Assembly (NCBI GenBank): GCA_026986255.1
Contig: JALSOX010000029.1
Location: 1 to 23,775 of the forward strand
Source: Desulfurococcales archaeon
Lineage (GTDB): Archaea; Thermoproteota; Thermoprotei_A; Sulfolobales; NBVN01
Direction of reading: 5' to 3'
DNA length: 23,775 nt
The notes under the pieces: model-generated
The model's input: the letters and a program-made list of their open reading frames with translations, nothing else
Told to the model about the DNA's origin: nothing
Database searches by the model: none
In this document: in pieces, positions 1 through 7,762 of the stretch
Layout of the letters: each line of letters starts with the position of its first letter
Position numbering within the stretch: the stretch's first letter is position 1
Translations under genes and position numbers: made by a program

Positions 1-207
1 CCCCACAAGGAGGCCTCCGGCAACTCCAGCGATGAATCCTTCAATAGATTTATTCTTACCTAGCAACCTTTTGCCATCAATAAACTTCAAGCCGAAGTCT
101 AAGGGATGTCTCTCACGTATGACCCCACTAACGATTACGGGTAATGCATTAGCAACCATTGCCGGTAGAAATATGAATGCAGACCGCAGGAGTGCATACT
201 CAAACAT
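1..207 (-). CDS. carS: CDP-archaeol synthase, N-terminal part (runs off the left edge)
   Basis: The reverse frame from the ATG at 207 is open to base 1 and gives 69 residues, so only the N-terminus is present. It begins with a hydrophobic segment (about residues 5-30, with FIFLPAMVANALPV), then PLDFGLKFIDGKRLLGKNKS and a second hydrophobic stretch opening with IEGFIAGVAGG. The combination LPA..AN, PLDFG, DGKR.LG..K and GF.AG is characteristic of archaeal CarS (DUF46 family). CarS is a membrane enzyme that joins CTP to unsaturated archaeol phosphate, giving CDP-archaeol for polar lipid synthesis. The start overlaps the end of the RadA-paralogue gene by 8 bases, so the two are probably translationally coupled. 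The C-terminal catalytic part lies outside the window. Confidence 0.88.
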   Translation of the reverse strand, partial: MFEYALLRSAFIFLPAMVANALPVIVSGVIRERHPLDFGLKFIDGKRLLGKNKSIEGFIAGVAGGLLVG

Positions 208-832
208 TATTAACCAGCTTAACACCTTCATCACCTATCTCAAACCCCGTCTTCTTACCAGCCCATGAGTCTGGGTAGTTAAATATAAGCTCACCTTTAC
301 CGGGGCTAACCTTCTCGCACTTAATCACCACGTCGCTCCAAAATGATATTAAGGTATCACCGCTGATTTCCTCCTCACCCATGGGTGCAGTACGTACTTG
401 AGCAGTAACGAGTACTAAGGCCCTATCCTGATGAGCTATTTGGGAAAGCAGTGCAAGGATAGTATTGAACATTACGTTAGCGTACTTCAACTTCAAGGCT
501 TCAGCCCGATAGAAGTTATTGATTGAGTCGATAGCTAGGTACTTCACCCGCAAACCCGACAGGAGTACGTCAAGCACGAGCTTAAGGAGATGCTCCCCGC
601 TTACCGCATAAGCTAGGAAGCATTGAGGCCCTAGATCATACCTTTTAAGTAGGTTAAGGTAATGAGGTCCCTCCGTGCTTATGAAGTAACATGCCTCACC
701 ATTAGCAAGATCCCTGCAAGTGATTTCCATGAGTTGCATTGCTATGTTAGTCTTGCCTGAGCCGGCGACGCCATATAGCACTGTGAGGCGCCCACTCATT
801 AACCTGGCAAGTTCCTCCCATGTCAATGTCAT
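200..832 (-). CDS. RadA/RecA-superfamily paralogue ATPase (RadB- or RadC-like)
   Basis: This 210-residue protein is a single RecA-fold ATPase core. Walker A is GVAGSGKT at residues 21-28, followed by NIAMQL, which is typical of archaeal RadB and KaiC-type proteins. Walker B ends with hydrophobic residues and Asp at KYLAID, residues 97-102. The protein lacks the N-terminal HhH domain of RadA, so it is a recombinase paralogue and not the main strand-exchange protein. Such paralogues modulate RadA or bind DNA in recombinational repair. The ATG is at 832, and a T-rich TATA-like run lies about 29-38 bases upstream. It is divergent from the RNase H-like gene, with only 26 bases between starts, and overlaps carS at its end. 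The exact subfamily cannot be settled by eye, so no symbol is given. Confidence 0.82.
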   Translation of the reverse strand: MTLTWEELARLMSGRLTVLYGVAGSGKTNIAMQLMEITCRDLANGEACYFISTEGPHYLNLLKRYDLGPQCFLAYAVSGEHLLKLVLDVLLSGLRVKYLAIDSINNFYRAEALKLKYANVMFNTILALLSQIAHQDRALVLVTAQVRTAPMGEEEISGDTLISFWSDVVIKCEKVSPGKGELIFNYPDSWAGKKTGFEIGDEGVKLVNNV

Positions 833-858
833 TTACTGTCGAAGTAACTTATTAACGC

Positions 859-1521
859 GTGAAAATAAAACCCATCGTGAGAGGTCGGAGGTTGAGAACT
901 TCAAGATCTCGGGACATTAAGGCCGTAATATGTAACCCGAGATTAATGAGGAGATTCGCTAAATTAGCGAGTAAACTAGGTTTAACTTACTCAGTCCCGA
1001 AAGAGGTGGGTACTAAGGTGTCGGCAGACGTAATCATTATAGATGATGAGTGCTTGGAGCATTACGAAATAGATTCAAACATAGCATACCTTGTGACCGA
1101 CAGTAACGTAGAGAACGTGGTTTCAGAGGTGGCTGGTGTAAGAAGGGCTTCAGTGCTGATGGTGGGTGTGGACTTAGGGGCTAGTATTGCTTATGCTGCA
1201 TTTGCTGACAAGGAGTTGGTTAGTGCGGGAAAGGTGTGTGAACCAAGGGACTTCCTCCAGAGGTTGAGGGAGTTAATGAGCTTCGTAGAGCCACGCAAGA
1301 TGATAGTCAAGGTAGGATTACCAGAGACTAGCGATGTGAATGGGGTCCTCGATGAAGTGATAGAGGGCCTCCTAAAGATGGGATGCGTTACGTACTTAGT
1401 TGATGAAAGTAGGACGTCTACTGAAGCCCCTAAGATAGCGTTAAGAAGGTTGAAGGTAAAGGACGACGACATATTAGCGGCTATAAACATAGCTCTTAGG
1501 AGCGGTATGAGGGTTACCTAA
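859..1521 (+). CDS. Conserved archaeal protein with RNase H-like (RuvC/YqgF-type) C-terminal half
   Basis: This 220-residue protein is not a member of a family I can name. Residues 20-95 look like a small alpha/beta domain. From about residue 98 the pattern resembles an RNase H fold: strand plus Asp (VLMVGVDLGASIAYAAF, Asp105), a run of beta strands, then a strand ending in Asp-Glu followed by RTS (VTYLVDES, 182-183), and a C-terminal helix with an acidic cluster before AAINIALRSG (KDDDILAA). D..E..D spacing with a VDE.RTS motif is what YqgF/RuvX-like nucleases show, but this is fold inference. The start used is GTG at 859; a TTG at 892 behind a GGAGG is an alternative. It is divergent from the RadA paralogue, which hints at DNA repair. 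Confidence 0.6.
   Translation: MKIKPIVRGRRLRTSRSRDIKAVICNPRLMRRFAKLASKLGLTYSVPKEVGTKVSADVIIIDDECLEHYEIDSNIAYLVTDSNVENVVSEVAGVRRASVLMVGVDLGASIAYAAFADKELVSAGKVCEPRDFLQRLRELMSFVEPRKMIVKVGLPETSDVNGVLDEVIEGLLKMGCVTYLVDESRTSTEAPKIALRRLKVKDDDILAAINIALRSGMRVT
861..870 (-). promoter_or_regulatory. TATA-like box of the RadA-paralogue gene
   Basis: Read on the minus strand this is TTTTATTTTC, lying 29-38 bases upstream of the ATG at 832. That spacing fits an archaeal promoter with little or no leader. It sits inside the first codons of the divergent gene at 859. Confidence 0.4.
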
Positions 1522-1545
1522 GCGTAATGTTATGAGGTGTTGCGA

Positions 1546-1890
1546 GTGCCGGGCGGGCCGCCTTGGAGATGGCGTAGGTGGATGGGAAGAGGCAGGATGC
1601 CTAAGCCAAGATTTATTCACATCCCCTTAAGAGGATATGCCTATGTGCCCTCACCTACGGTGCCCCCAGGTATGGATTATGAGGAAATACTCCCTGACGA
1701 GCTTGAGGCACTGCGTTTAGTGTATGTAGAGAAGAAATCGCAGAGCGAGGCCGCCCAAATAATGGGTGTTTCCAGGGGTACGGTATGGCGACTGCTGGAC
1801 AGTGGCCGGAGTAAGCTAGTGAAGGCGCTGATTTCAGGCAAGGCTATAGTAGTGGTTCCGCCTCAGCCTGAACGCTCCTCACCGGAGTGA
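1546..1890 (+). CDS. UPF0251 (DUF134) family HTH DNA-binding protein
   Basis: This 114-residue protein carries the UPF0251 signature: MPKPRFI near the N-terminus, LPDELEALRLVYVEKKSQSEAA, and a sigma70-region-4-like helix-turn-helix (AAQIMGVSRGTVWRLLDSGRSKLVKAL) followed by GKAI. Family members are small predicted DNA-binding proteins of unknown target. Three starts are possible. The GTG at 1546 is preceded by GAGGTG with six bases between and is used here; a GTG at 1537 lies upstream, and the ATG at 1597 matches where most family members begin. The Trp/Arg-rich N-terminal extension (PGGPPWRWRRW) would be lost with the last choice. The gene lies 24 bases after the RNase H-like gene and converges on ksgA. 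Confidence 0.8.
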   Translation: MPGGPPWRWRRWMGRGRMPKPRFIHIPLRGYAYVPSPTVPPGMDYEEILPDELEALRLVYVEKKSQSEAAQIMGVSRGTVWRLLDSGRSKLVKALISGKAIVVVPPQPERSSPE

Positions 1891-1926
1891 GTGAATATTT
1901 AAGCTAGCCGAGTTACCTCATGGTAA

Positions 1927-2802
1927 TTACGTTCGGGAATACCTTTGAAGCACCTCGTACATGGCGGAGTATGCGTCAACGCCTAATTCATACACGCGGG
2001 CATTTTCTAGGCCCCTCTCCTTAAGGATCCCAATAATTACCTCCTCATCAATGTGCGGGCTAATAGACTTTAAGCACTTCCTTAACACGTTCTTAGCGAG
2101 CCTCCGGCGTTGCGAAAACATGCATCTCAGGAGGGCTTCAAAAAGGCCGTGCTCAGGCTCCCAATCGCGTATGCGTTTTAACACTACTAGTTGCGATGAG
2201 ACCTTTGGGCTAGGAATGAAGTCATTGGGCTTGAATGTTGCTGAGACTTTAACCACGTTGAAATAATTTACCATAACCGTAACACGGCCATATTCCTTAC
2301 TACCTGGAGCGGACGTGAGCCTCCTAGCAACCTCCTGTTGAAGCATTAAGACAGCTGCCCTCATGTTGGAACGTATGTACGCGATAAGTACCGGTCCAGT
2401 TAACGAGTACGGTGTGTTTGACGCTAGAACATCAGCCCTAGTACACCTGCTCTCAAGGAGACATATACCGTCCCCTAAAAGAGGGTGAACATGAGTCAGA
2501 TCCTCAACATTAGCGCTCAGAATACTGGCCATCCGTGGATCCATCTCAACAGCTATTACAGGCTTCCCTAACGTTGCTAGGAACCTCGTCAGGAAACCGG
2601 TGCCTGCCCCAAGCTCAAGAATGATCTGCGGGTTCAACTCTTTTAATTCTCTAGCGAATGCATAACCTATCCTACATGAACGCATAAAATGTTGGCTATA
2701 CTTCTTCATTAACCTAACGCTAGCGCGGATCCGACGTAAGTCACGCCGTAGCTGACGACATGCCTCAGCTAACGTATTTTCAAGGCAAACATCATCTACC
2801 AT
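1927..2802 (-). CDS. ksgA: rRNA adenine N6,N6-dimethyltransferase KsgA/Dim1
   Basis: This 291-residue SAM-dependent methyltransferase dimethylates two adjacent adenines in the 3'-terminal hairpin of 16S rRNA, a late step of small-subunit assembly. With the start at 2802 the motifs are: KKYSQHFM (family SQHF/GQNF motif), SAM-binding ILELGAGTGFL at 61-71, acidic Glu86 in AVEMDPR, GDG at 110-112, and the catalytic NTPYS at 129-133 (NLPY in bacteria). The C-terminal helical domain follows (FSQRRRLAKNVLRK). The frame is open upstream to a TTG at 2871, but a family-sized protein, a TATA-like box at 2840-2851 and an AAGGAA element favour the ATG at 2802. It is divergent from the Clp1/Grc3 gene and convergent with UPF0251. 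Confidence 0.9.
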   Translation of the reverse strand: MVDDVCLENTLAEACRQLRRDLRRIRASVRLMKKYSQHFMRSCRIGYAFARELKELNPQIILELGAGTGFLTRFLATLGKPVIAVEMDPRMASILSANVEDLTHVHPLLGDGICLLESRCTRADVLASNTPYSLTGPVLIAYIRSNMRAAVLMLQQEVARRLTSAPGSKEYGRVTVMVNYFNVVKVSATFKPNDFIPSPKVSSQLVVLKRIRDWEPEHGLFEALLRCMFSQRRRLAKNVLRKCLKSISPHIDEEVIIGILKERGLENARVYELGVDAYSAMYEVLQRYSRT

Positions 2803-2839
2803 TTTGGGGCGTTCCTTCAAGGCATGTTTGGTGAGACAG

Positions 2840-2851
2840 TATAATAATTTA
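2840..2851. promoter_or_regulatory. AT-rich TATA-like element between ksgA and the Clp1/Grc3 gene
   Basis: TATAATAATTTA is the only AT-rich block in the divergent gap. Its centre is about 43 bases from the ksgA ATG (2802) and about 44 bases from the GTG at 2889, so it could serve both genes. It lies only 17 bases from the GTG at 2862, too close for that codon to be a leaderless start driven from here. Confidence 0.4.
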
Positions 2852-2888
2852 GCCTCATTTAGTGAATGCAAAATGTGGTGCCGGAGGC

Positions 2889-4193
2889 GTGCTTGTCGAA
2901 CTCGGGCTTAAGAAGGGAGAGATACTGCGCATCGTAGGTCCGGCAAGAGTTGATGTGCTCAGCGGGTCACTGCTGGTTGTGGGCGCGGTATACAGGAAGG
3001 GAGAATCATTCATAGTACATAGCCTGAGAAGCTATGGTATTAAGGCTTTAGAGGACGCTAGGATAAGGGCGACCCTCGGTGAGGGCGCGTCCATAGAGGA
3101 ACCGTCCGAGGGCGAGGAGGTAGTTGATAACTGGGTTAACGTGGCGAAAAGCATTCACGAGGACTCACGTGAAATTAAGAAGGTAATAATCATAGGCCCA
3201 GTGGAATCAGGAAAAACCACGCTAACAGCTTTTATAGCTAATTACATGATGGAGCGAGGCGGTAAAGTATGCGTCATAGAGGGGGACGTAGGGCAGGAAG
3301 ACCTCGCTGTACCGGGAACGCTCTCCCTAGCTCTCCCCTCAAGGAAGTTTCTATGGTTAAGGGAACTAAAATGTGAGAGGATAAGGTTCGCTGGATGCAT
3401 CTCGCCAAGTCATGCACAATGTCAGCTACACGTGCTCGCTGCATTACGTGAATTAGTTGAGGAAGCCGAGAACCTGAGGTGCAATACCATAGTAGTAAAT
3501 ACGGATGGGTGGGTATCCAGCAAACAGGCGTTAGACTTCAAAATATCAATTATAAGGTGGTTAAGACCAACACACGTTATCACGTTAAGCGACGATATTT
3601 ACAACACCATGCGTGCCGTGCTTGGACAAAATTCCTTTACTGTGGTGCTGAAAGCGAGATCACCAGTTAAAATCAAGGAGAGAAGCAGAGACGAGAGAAG
3701 AAGATTGAGAGCAGAGGCCTACAGAAAGTACTTTTCCGAAAGATCAAAGACTGTGAGCCTAAGACTGGATGAAGTCGGACTGATAGGTTCCTGTGTATTA
3801 GGAGGGCAGAGAATATCGATTGATGAGGCAATCACTTTATGCCCTTCTCTAGGGTCGGTACGTGATAAGGTGCTTTTCGCTTCGCTGTATGGACAATACC
3901 TAAATGTAGTCCTAAGCGATGGCCCGCACAGCATAACGTGCAGGGAGAGCGAGGATCAAAGCTACATAATTAACGTCGTACGGGAGGATGACTTAAGCGG
4001 ATATCTGGTCGGGCTCCTGAATGATGAGGGTAGAGATGTGGCACTAGGCATAATCGAGGACGTAGATTTCAGTAATAACGTCATTAAGGTCAGAACGCCT
4101 TACAATGGTAAGGTATCAGCCTTAGTAGTTGGGAGAATAAAGTTATCACCTGACTACGAGGATACGGGTAGGGTGTTACGATGCGGGATATAG
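2889..4193 (+). CDS. Clp1/Grc3-family polynucleotide 5'-hydroxyl kinase
   Basis: This protein of about 434 residues has a P-loop GPVESGKTT (103-111) followed by the family-specific GDVGQ (132-136; D.GQ is the Clp1/Grc3 lid-region signature) and CISPSHAQCQLHV. It has an N-terminal beta domain (GEILRIVGPARVDVLSG) and a C-terminal beta-rich domain (LGIIEDVDF..NVIKVRTPY). This is the three-part layout of archaeal RNA/DNA 5'-OH kinases, which use ATP to phosphorylate 5'-hydroxyl ends and probably act in RNA processing or repair. An upstream in-frame GTG at 2862 would add 9 residues; 2889 is preferred from the promoter position. Its stop overlaps the decarboxylase start by 13 bases, so it heads the mevalonate operon. 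Any lipid role is unsupported. Confidence 0.85.
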   Translation: MLVELGLKKGEILRIVGPARVDVLSGSLLVVGAVYRKGESFIVHSLRSYGIKALEDARIRATLGEGASIEEPSEGEEVVDNWVNVAKSIHEDSREIKKVIIIGPVESGKTTLTAFIANYMMERGGKVCVIEGDVGQEDLAVPGTLSLALPSRKFLWLRELKCERIRFAGCISPSHAQCQLHVLAALRELVEEAENLRCNTIVVNTDGWVSSKQALDFKISIIRWLRPTHVITLSDDIYNTMRAVLGQNSFTVVLKARSPVKIKERSRDERRRLRAEAYRKYFSERSKTVSLRLDEVGLIGSCVLGGQRISIDEAITLCPSLGSVRDKVLFASLYGQYLNVVLSDGPHSITCRESEDQSYIINVVREDDLSGYLVGLLNDEGRDVALGIIEDVDFSNNVIKVRTPYNGKVSALVVGRIKLSPDYEDTGRVLRCGI

Positions 4194-5482
4194 CGTCGCT
4201 CTTAGAGCGCTACAGAAGCCAGGGAAACGTAACTATGGTGGAGAGAACGTTAAGCACGGAGTACGAGCCAACCAAGGTACTGGAGGAAGCCGAGAGGAAG
4301 GGAACACCCGTAATATTTAACGTTCAAGGCTTTCCCTTGCCTTGCGCCGGCTCACTAGTACCTTCACGAGAACACCTCTACACCTTAATGGGGGTGGGAA
4401 GCGATGAAGACGCCTACAGGAGGGTCTTAGCACCACCTCCCTCTAACGACTGGTTCATAGAGAAACCCTTCGAAAACACTTTCTCGGAGTTCAATGGTAA
4501 CGTCAAGGATCTTCCCGCGATAAAATTCTATGAAAAAGATGGAGGTAGGTACATCACTACGTCGATTATTGTTGCCCGCGTACCGGGCACAGATACTTAT
4601 AACGCGTCAGTTCATAGGCTCATGATTAGCGACGAGAAAGGCTTCGCCGTACGGATTGTTCCGAGGCACCTTTATAGGATATATGAAGACAACCTAAAGG
4701 AAGGTAAGGAAACCCCCGTAGCTATAATGATTGGTGCATCACCGCTGACCCTGCTAGCATCATCCCTTTCACCCCCGCTGGGAGTCTTTGAACTGTCGCT
4801 TTACAAGAACTTAGCTAACGAGAGGCTCGAAATAGTGTACACGCCTAATTATGGTTTACCTGTGGATGCATCATCCGCCATCATAATTGAAGGTGTGCTT
4901 ACGGGTAAGCTTGTTGATGAGGGCCCGTTCGTAGACCTACTTAATCTGTACGACAGGAGAAGAAAACAGCCATATCTTAGAGTTGAAAAGATATACGTCA
5001 ATCAAAGTTCACGGGCGTTCTTCCATATTCTCCTTCCTGGAGGGCTGGAGCACAAAACCATTATGGGTTTCCCAAGAGAGGCCGCGATCTGGGATGCTGT
5101 CCGTAAAGCCGTTCCGCGGGTAATTAAAGTGCGGTTGACTCCAGCGAGTGGTGGGTGGCTCCACGCGGTAATATCTATTGAGAGAAATAGCGACGGGGAC
5201 GGTAAGACCGCCATCATGGCGGCGTTCGGCGCTCACCCCAGCGTAAAGCATGTAGTTGTAGTTGACCACGATATTGACCCAGATAAACTAGAGGATGTAG
5301 AATGGGCCATAGCAACTCGCTTCCGAGCGGATAGAGGCTTAGTTATAATAAATAACGCGCGCGGCTCTACACTGGATCCCACGGCGGAGGACGGTATAGT
5401 AACGAAGATGGGTATTGACGCGACCTACCCGTTGAAAGAACGTAGCAAATATGAACGCCCCACATACCCCAGAGGGTGGTGA
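4181..5482 (+). CDS. UbiD-family decarboxylase, probable anhydromevalonate phosphate decarboxylase
   Basis: This 433-residue UbiD-family protein has the prenylated-FMN binding region VARVPGTDTY-NASVHRLM (Asn141, His145, Arg146), IIIEG (Glu237) and EGPF (Glu247). Its C-terminal block is VVVDHDIDPDK...WAIATRF and GSTLDP...TKMGIDATYPL, all standard for the family. UbiD enzymes need prenyl-FMN made by UbiX, which is not in this window. Known biochemistry shows that an archaeal UbiD member decarboxylates trans-anhydromevalonate 5-phosphate to isopentenyl phosphate. The dehydratase making that substrate is encoded directly downstream, so this assignment is strongly preferred over ubiquinone-type or aromatic decarboxylases. 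The ATG follows an AGGGTG element at good spacing. The stop is 4 bases before the next start. Confidence 0.9.
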   Translation: MRDIASLLERYRSQGNVTMVERTLSTEYEPTKVLEEAERKGTPVIFNVQGFPLPCAGSLVPSREHLYTLMGVGSDEDAYRRVLAPPPSNDWFIEKPFENTFSEFNGNVKDLPAIKFYEKDGGRYITTSIIVARVPGTDTYNASVHRLMISDEKGFAVRIVPRHLYRIYEDNLKEGKETPVAIMIGASPLTLLASSLSPPLGVFELSLYKNLANERLEIVYTPNYGLPVDASSAIIIEGVLTGKLVDEGPFVDLLNLYDRRRKQPYLRVEKIYVNQSSRAFFHILLPGGLEHKTIMGFPREAAIWDAVRKAVPRVIKVRLTPASGGWLHAVISIERNSDGDGKTAIMAAFGAHPSVKHVVVVDHDIDPDKLEDVEWAIATRFRADRGLVIINNARGSTLDPTAEDGIVTKMGIDATYPLKERSKYERPTYPRGW

Positions 5483-5486
5483 GTCA

Positions 5487-6686
5487 ATGTACCTCACTAA
5501 AGAGGAAGAGAGAGTACTTCGAGGCGATGAAGGGGAAGTTAAGGCTCGAGCCCTTAAAGTTATTGTCAAAGTAGGAGAAATTTTTGGAGCGGAGAGGTTA
5601 GTTAATATAAGTCATGCACATGTATCAGGTATTTCTTACTTCAACATTAGGAGATACGGTGTCGAGTTTCTCGAAGACCTGGTGAATAATGGGGCTAAAT
5701 TCTCGGTATTCACGACTGCTAACCCTTACGCTGCACATTACCTTTCCTTCAAGGGAAGGGGATTTAGCAAGGACGTGATTGATAATCAAGAACGAATAAT
5801 AAACGCATTAATCAGTATGGGGGCACGTGCCTTCACATGTGCTCCCTACCATATACGTAGACCTAAGGTAAGCGAGCACCTAGCGTGGGCTGAAAGTAAT
5901 GCCGTGCTCTACGCCAATAGCGTGTTTGGAGCGAGAACCAATCGTGAAGGTGGTCCGTTGGCCCTCCTCGAAGCCATAGTGGGTAAGGCTCCGTACTGTG
6001 GAATGCATGTGGACGAAGAGCGATATCCTTCAATCTTAATTAAAGTTCCGAAACCCTCATCCCTGTTGGAGGCGGCGGTGATAGGGTACTTAACAGGGAA
6101 GATCTCCCTTTCAAGAATACCCTATGTAGAAGGGTTAGGCAGGGTGCGAGATGAGTGGCTTAAGGCGTTCCTAGCCGGCGTCGGAGCAAGTTCTGGCACC
6201 CCTATGGTATTCCTTGAAGGGATTACCCCCGACTGTAGAAGGGTGAGGAAAGACGACATACAAGAACACGTCAGGTTATCTGAAGAGGATGTCAGGTCAT
6301 TCATTAAGGAGCACAGCCCGCCCCGAGAAGCAACCGGTAATAGGTTGTACGTGATAGGTTGCCCGCACATCAGTGAGGAGAAGATCCGTAAAGTTGACCT
6401 ACGTGTAAGGGGAGTATGCAGCGGTGCATGCGATGAAGAGCTGTGGATCATAACGGGATGCTTCTCACTACCATGCAGCGGAATTCTGGCGAGCGCTAAT
6501 GGCAGGGTGAGGATAATAGAGGGTGCGTGCCCTATAGTTACCAGGCTGGATCTCCTGGGCGTTGAAGAAGTAGTAACGGACTCGGTTAAGGCACTTCACT
6601 ACTTACCTAGGCTGGCGCACGTTAAGGCTTTCATAATGGATAGAGAAGAAATACTTAAGAGATTTGGGGTGGGGCTGTGTGGGTAG
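5487..6686 (+). CDS. Phosphomevalonate dehydratase large subunit (aconitase X catalytic domain)
   Basis: This 399-residue protein is the AcnX catalytic subunit. It opens with MYLTKEEERVLRGDEGEV, then GAERLVNISHAHVSGISY, Cys118 in AFTCAPYHI, the signature AWAESNAVLYANSVFGART (133-151) with NREGGP, Cys171 in PYCGMHVDE, and Cys292 in IGCPH. The cysteines are candidates for an iron-sulfur cluster. With its small subunit it dehydrates (R)-mevalonate 5-phosphate to trans-anhydromevalonate 5-phosphate in the archaeal mevalonate route. The frame is open back to 5451 inside the decarboxylase gene, but the ATG at 5487 follows GGTGGTGAG and matches the family N-terminus. AcnX also includes hydroxyproline dehydratases in bacteria; the UbiD neighbour argues against that role here. 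Confidence 0.9.
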   Translation: MYLTKEEERVLRGDEGEVKARALKVIVKVGEIFGAERLVNISHAHVSGISYFNIRRYGVEFLEDLVNNGAKFSVFTTANPYAAHYLSFKGRGFSKDVIDNQERIINALISMGARAFTCAPYHIRRPKVSEHLAWAESNAVLYANSVFGARTNREGGPLALLEAIVGKAPYCGMHVDEERYPSILIKVPKPSSLLEAAVIGYLTGKISLSRIPYVEGLGRVRDEWLKAFLAGVGASSGTPMVFLEGITPDCRRVRKDDIQEHVRLSEEDVRSFIKEHSPPREATGNRLYVIGCPHISEEKIRKVDLRVRGVCSGACDEELWIITGCFSLPCSGILASANGRVRIIEGACPIVTRLDLLGVEEVVTDSVKALHYLPRLAHVKAFIMDREEILKRFGVGLCG

Positions 6687-7098
6687 TGGCACGCCTAATA
6701 TCGCTATAGAGCTAAAGGTCATAGTCGAGAGTACGCGGCGCCACGGTGAGCTCTGCGGGCCGTTAGAGGTTATTGATCATCCAATATCATTCCTTGGAGA
6801 TTTAGATGCTGAGACAGGGAAAATACGTGGTGGGGATCGTGTTAAAGGCAAAATATTGCTGTACCCTACCGCAGTAGGCAGTACGGTAGGATCCTACGTA
6901 ATTTACGGGTTATCGAGAAGCGGGAACGCGCCAGTTGCTATAGTCACATGTAATGAAGATGCCGTAACAACGGTTGGCGCGATCATAGCAGACATACCGC
7001 TTTATAAGCTGGTGGACTGCAGCATGATTAAGTACCTTAAGAAGTATGAGGATAGGGTTTTCTGCATACATGACTCGGTCTTAGTGGTGAAGGGGTAG
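6679..7098 (+). CDS. Phosphomevalonate dehydratase small subunit (aconitase X swivel domain)
   Basis: This 139-residue protein matches the AcnX swivel domain, the small partner of the dehydratase. Recognisable parts are GPLEVIDHPISFLGDLDAETGKI, the substrate-loop region LLYPTAVGSTVGSYVIYGL with its conserved Ser residues, and APVAIV..NEDAVTTVGAIIADIPL. In bacterial AcnX this domain is fused to the large subunit; separate genes are the archaeal arrangement. The start chosen is GTG at 6679, 6-7 bases after GGGGTGG and overlapping the large-subunit stop by 8 bases. A TTG at 6664 is less likely. The overlap predicts coupled translation of the two subunits. Confidence 0.9.
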   Translation: MGSGTPNIAIELKVIVESTRRHGELCGPLEVIDHPISFLGDLDAETGKIRGGDRVKGKILLYPTAVGSTVGSYVIYGLSRSGNAPVAIVTCNEDAVTTVGAIIADIPLYKLVDCSMIKYLKKYEDRVFCIHDSVLVVKG

Positions 7099-7156
7099 GT
7101 TATTTTCTTTGAACATGTAGGGATAAGGTTAAGATGGGGATGGAGGTTGGCGCGGA

Positions 7157-7762
7157 ATGACTAAGAATGGAGGAAGGCTGATAGTGCTCGAGGGAATCGA
7201 CGGTGCCGGTAAAACGACGGTTGCGAAGACCTTAGTTGATGAGTTGAAGAGGGAAGGATTTAATGCTCTATATACTTACGAACCCTTCGACAAAGAATTG
7301 ATATTGATCTTGAATAAGAAGGGCTCAGCTCTAGGTGGTGTATTCGAGGCGCTAATAATGGCTGCTGATAGGTATAACCATATTGAATGCCTGGTAAAGC
7401 CTGCCCTGCGGGCTGGCATGGTTGTCGTTATGGATCGCTATTACTACTCTTCCCTAGCATATCAAGGTGCGCAGGGCGTTCCACTTGAGTGGATAAGGAC
7501 ATTAAATAACTTTGCTTTACGCCCAGATTTAGCTATATACATCGATGTTCCTGAGGAAGTGGGTCTGCTAAGGAAGAAGCGCTCAGCCACACGCATACCT
7601 TACTTGGAGGGCAGTAAGGAATTCGCAAGAAAGGTGCGTCAGATATACTTAGACTTAGTTAGGAACGGGGAGTTGATTTTAGTGGATGGAACTCAAGAAC
7701 TTAATAAAGTTATTCTAGAGTGTAAAAAACTGATTTGCTCAAAGCTTGGTTTGCTCTGCTAG
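7157..7762 (+). CDS. tmk: Thymidylate kinase (dTMP kinase)
   Basis: This 201-residue protein phosphorylates dTMP to dTDP with ATP, in the cytosol, for DNA synthesis. It has P-loop GIDGAGKTT (13-21), the EPFD substrate-binding motif, ALIMAADRYNH, and the DRYYYSSLAYQG motif typical of thymidylate kinases, followed by RPDLAIYIDVP and a lid region. Length is normal for the family. The ATG follows GGAGGT with nine bases between. The gene begins 58 bases after the dehydratase small-subunit gene and may share its transcript. Its 3' end overlaps the convergent FAU-1 gene by 24 bases. Confidence 0.92.
   Translation: MTKNGGRLIVLEGIDGAGKTTVAKTLVDELKREGFNALYTYEPFDKELILILNKKGSALGGVFEALIMAADRYNHIECLVKPALRAGMVVVMDRYYYSSLAYQGAQGVPLEWIRTLNNFALRPDLAIYIDVPEEVGLLRKKRSATRIPYLEGSKEFARKVRQIYLDLVRNGELILVDGTQELNKVILECKKLICSKLGLLC

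Noticed and set aside
2803..2871. N-terminal extension of KsgA from a TTG at 2871
   Set aside because: It would overlap the divergent gene and the TATA-like box, and makes the protein longer than the family; the ATG at 2802 fits better.
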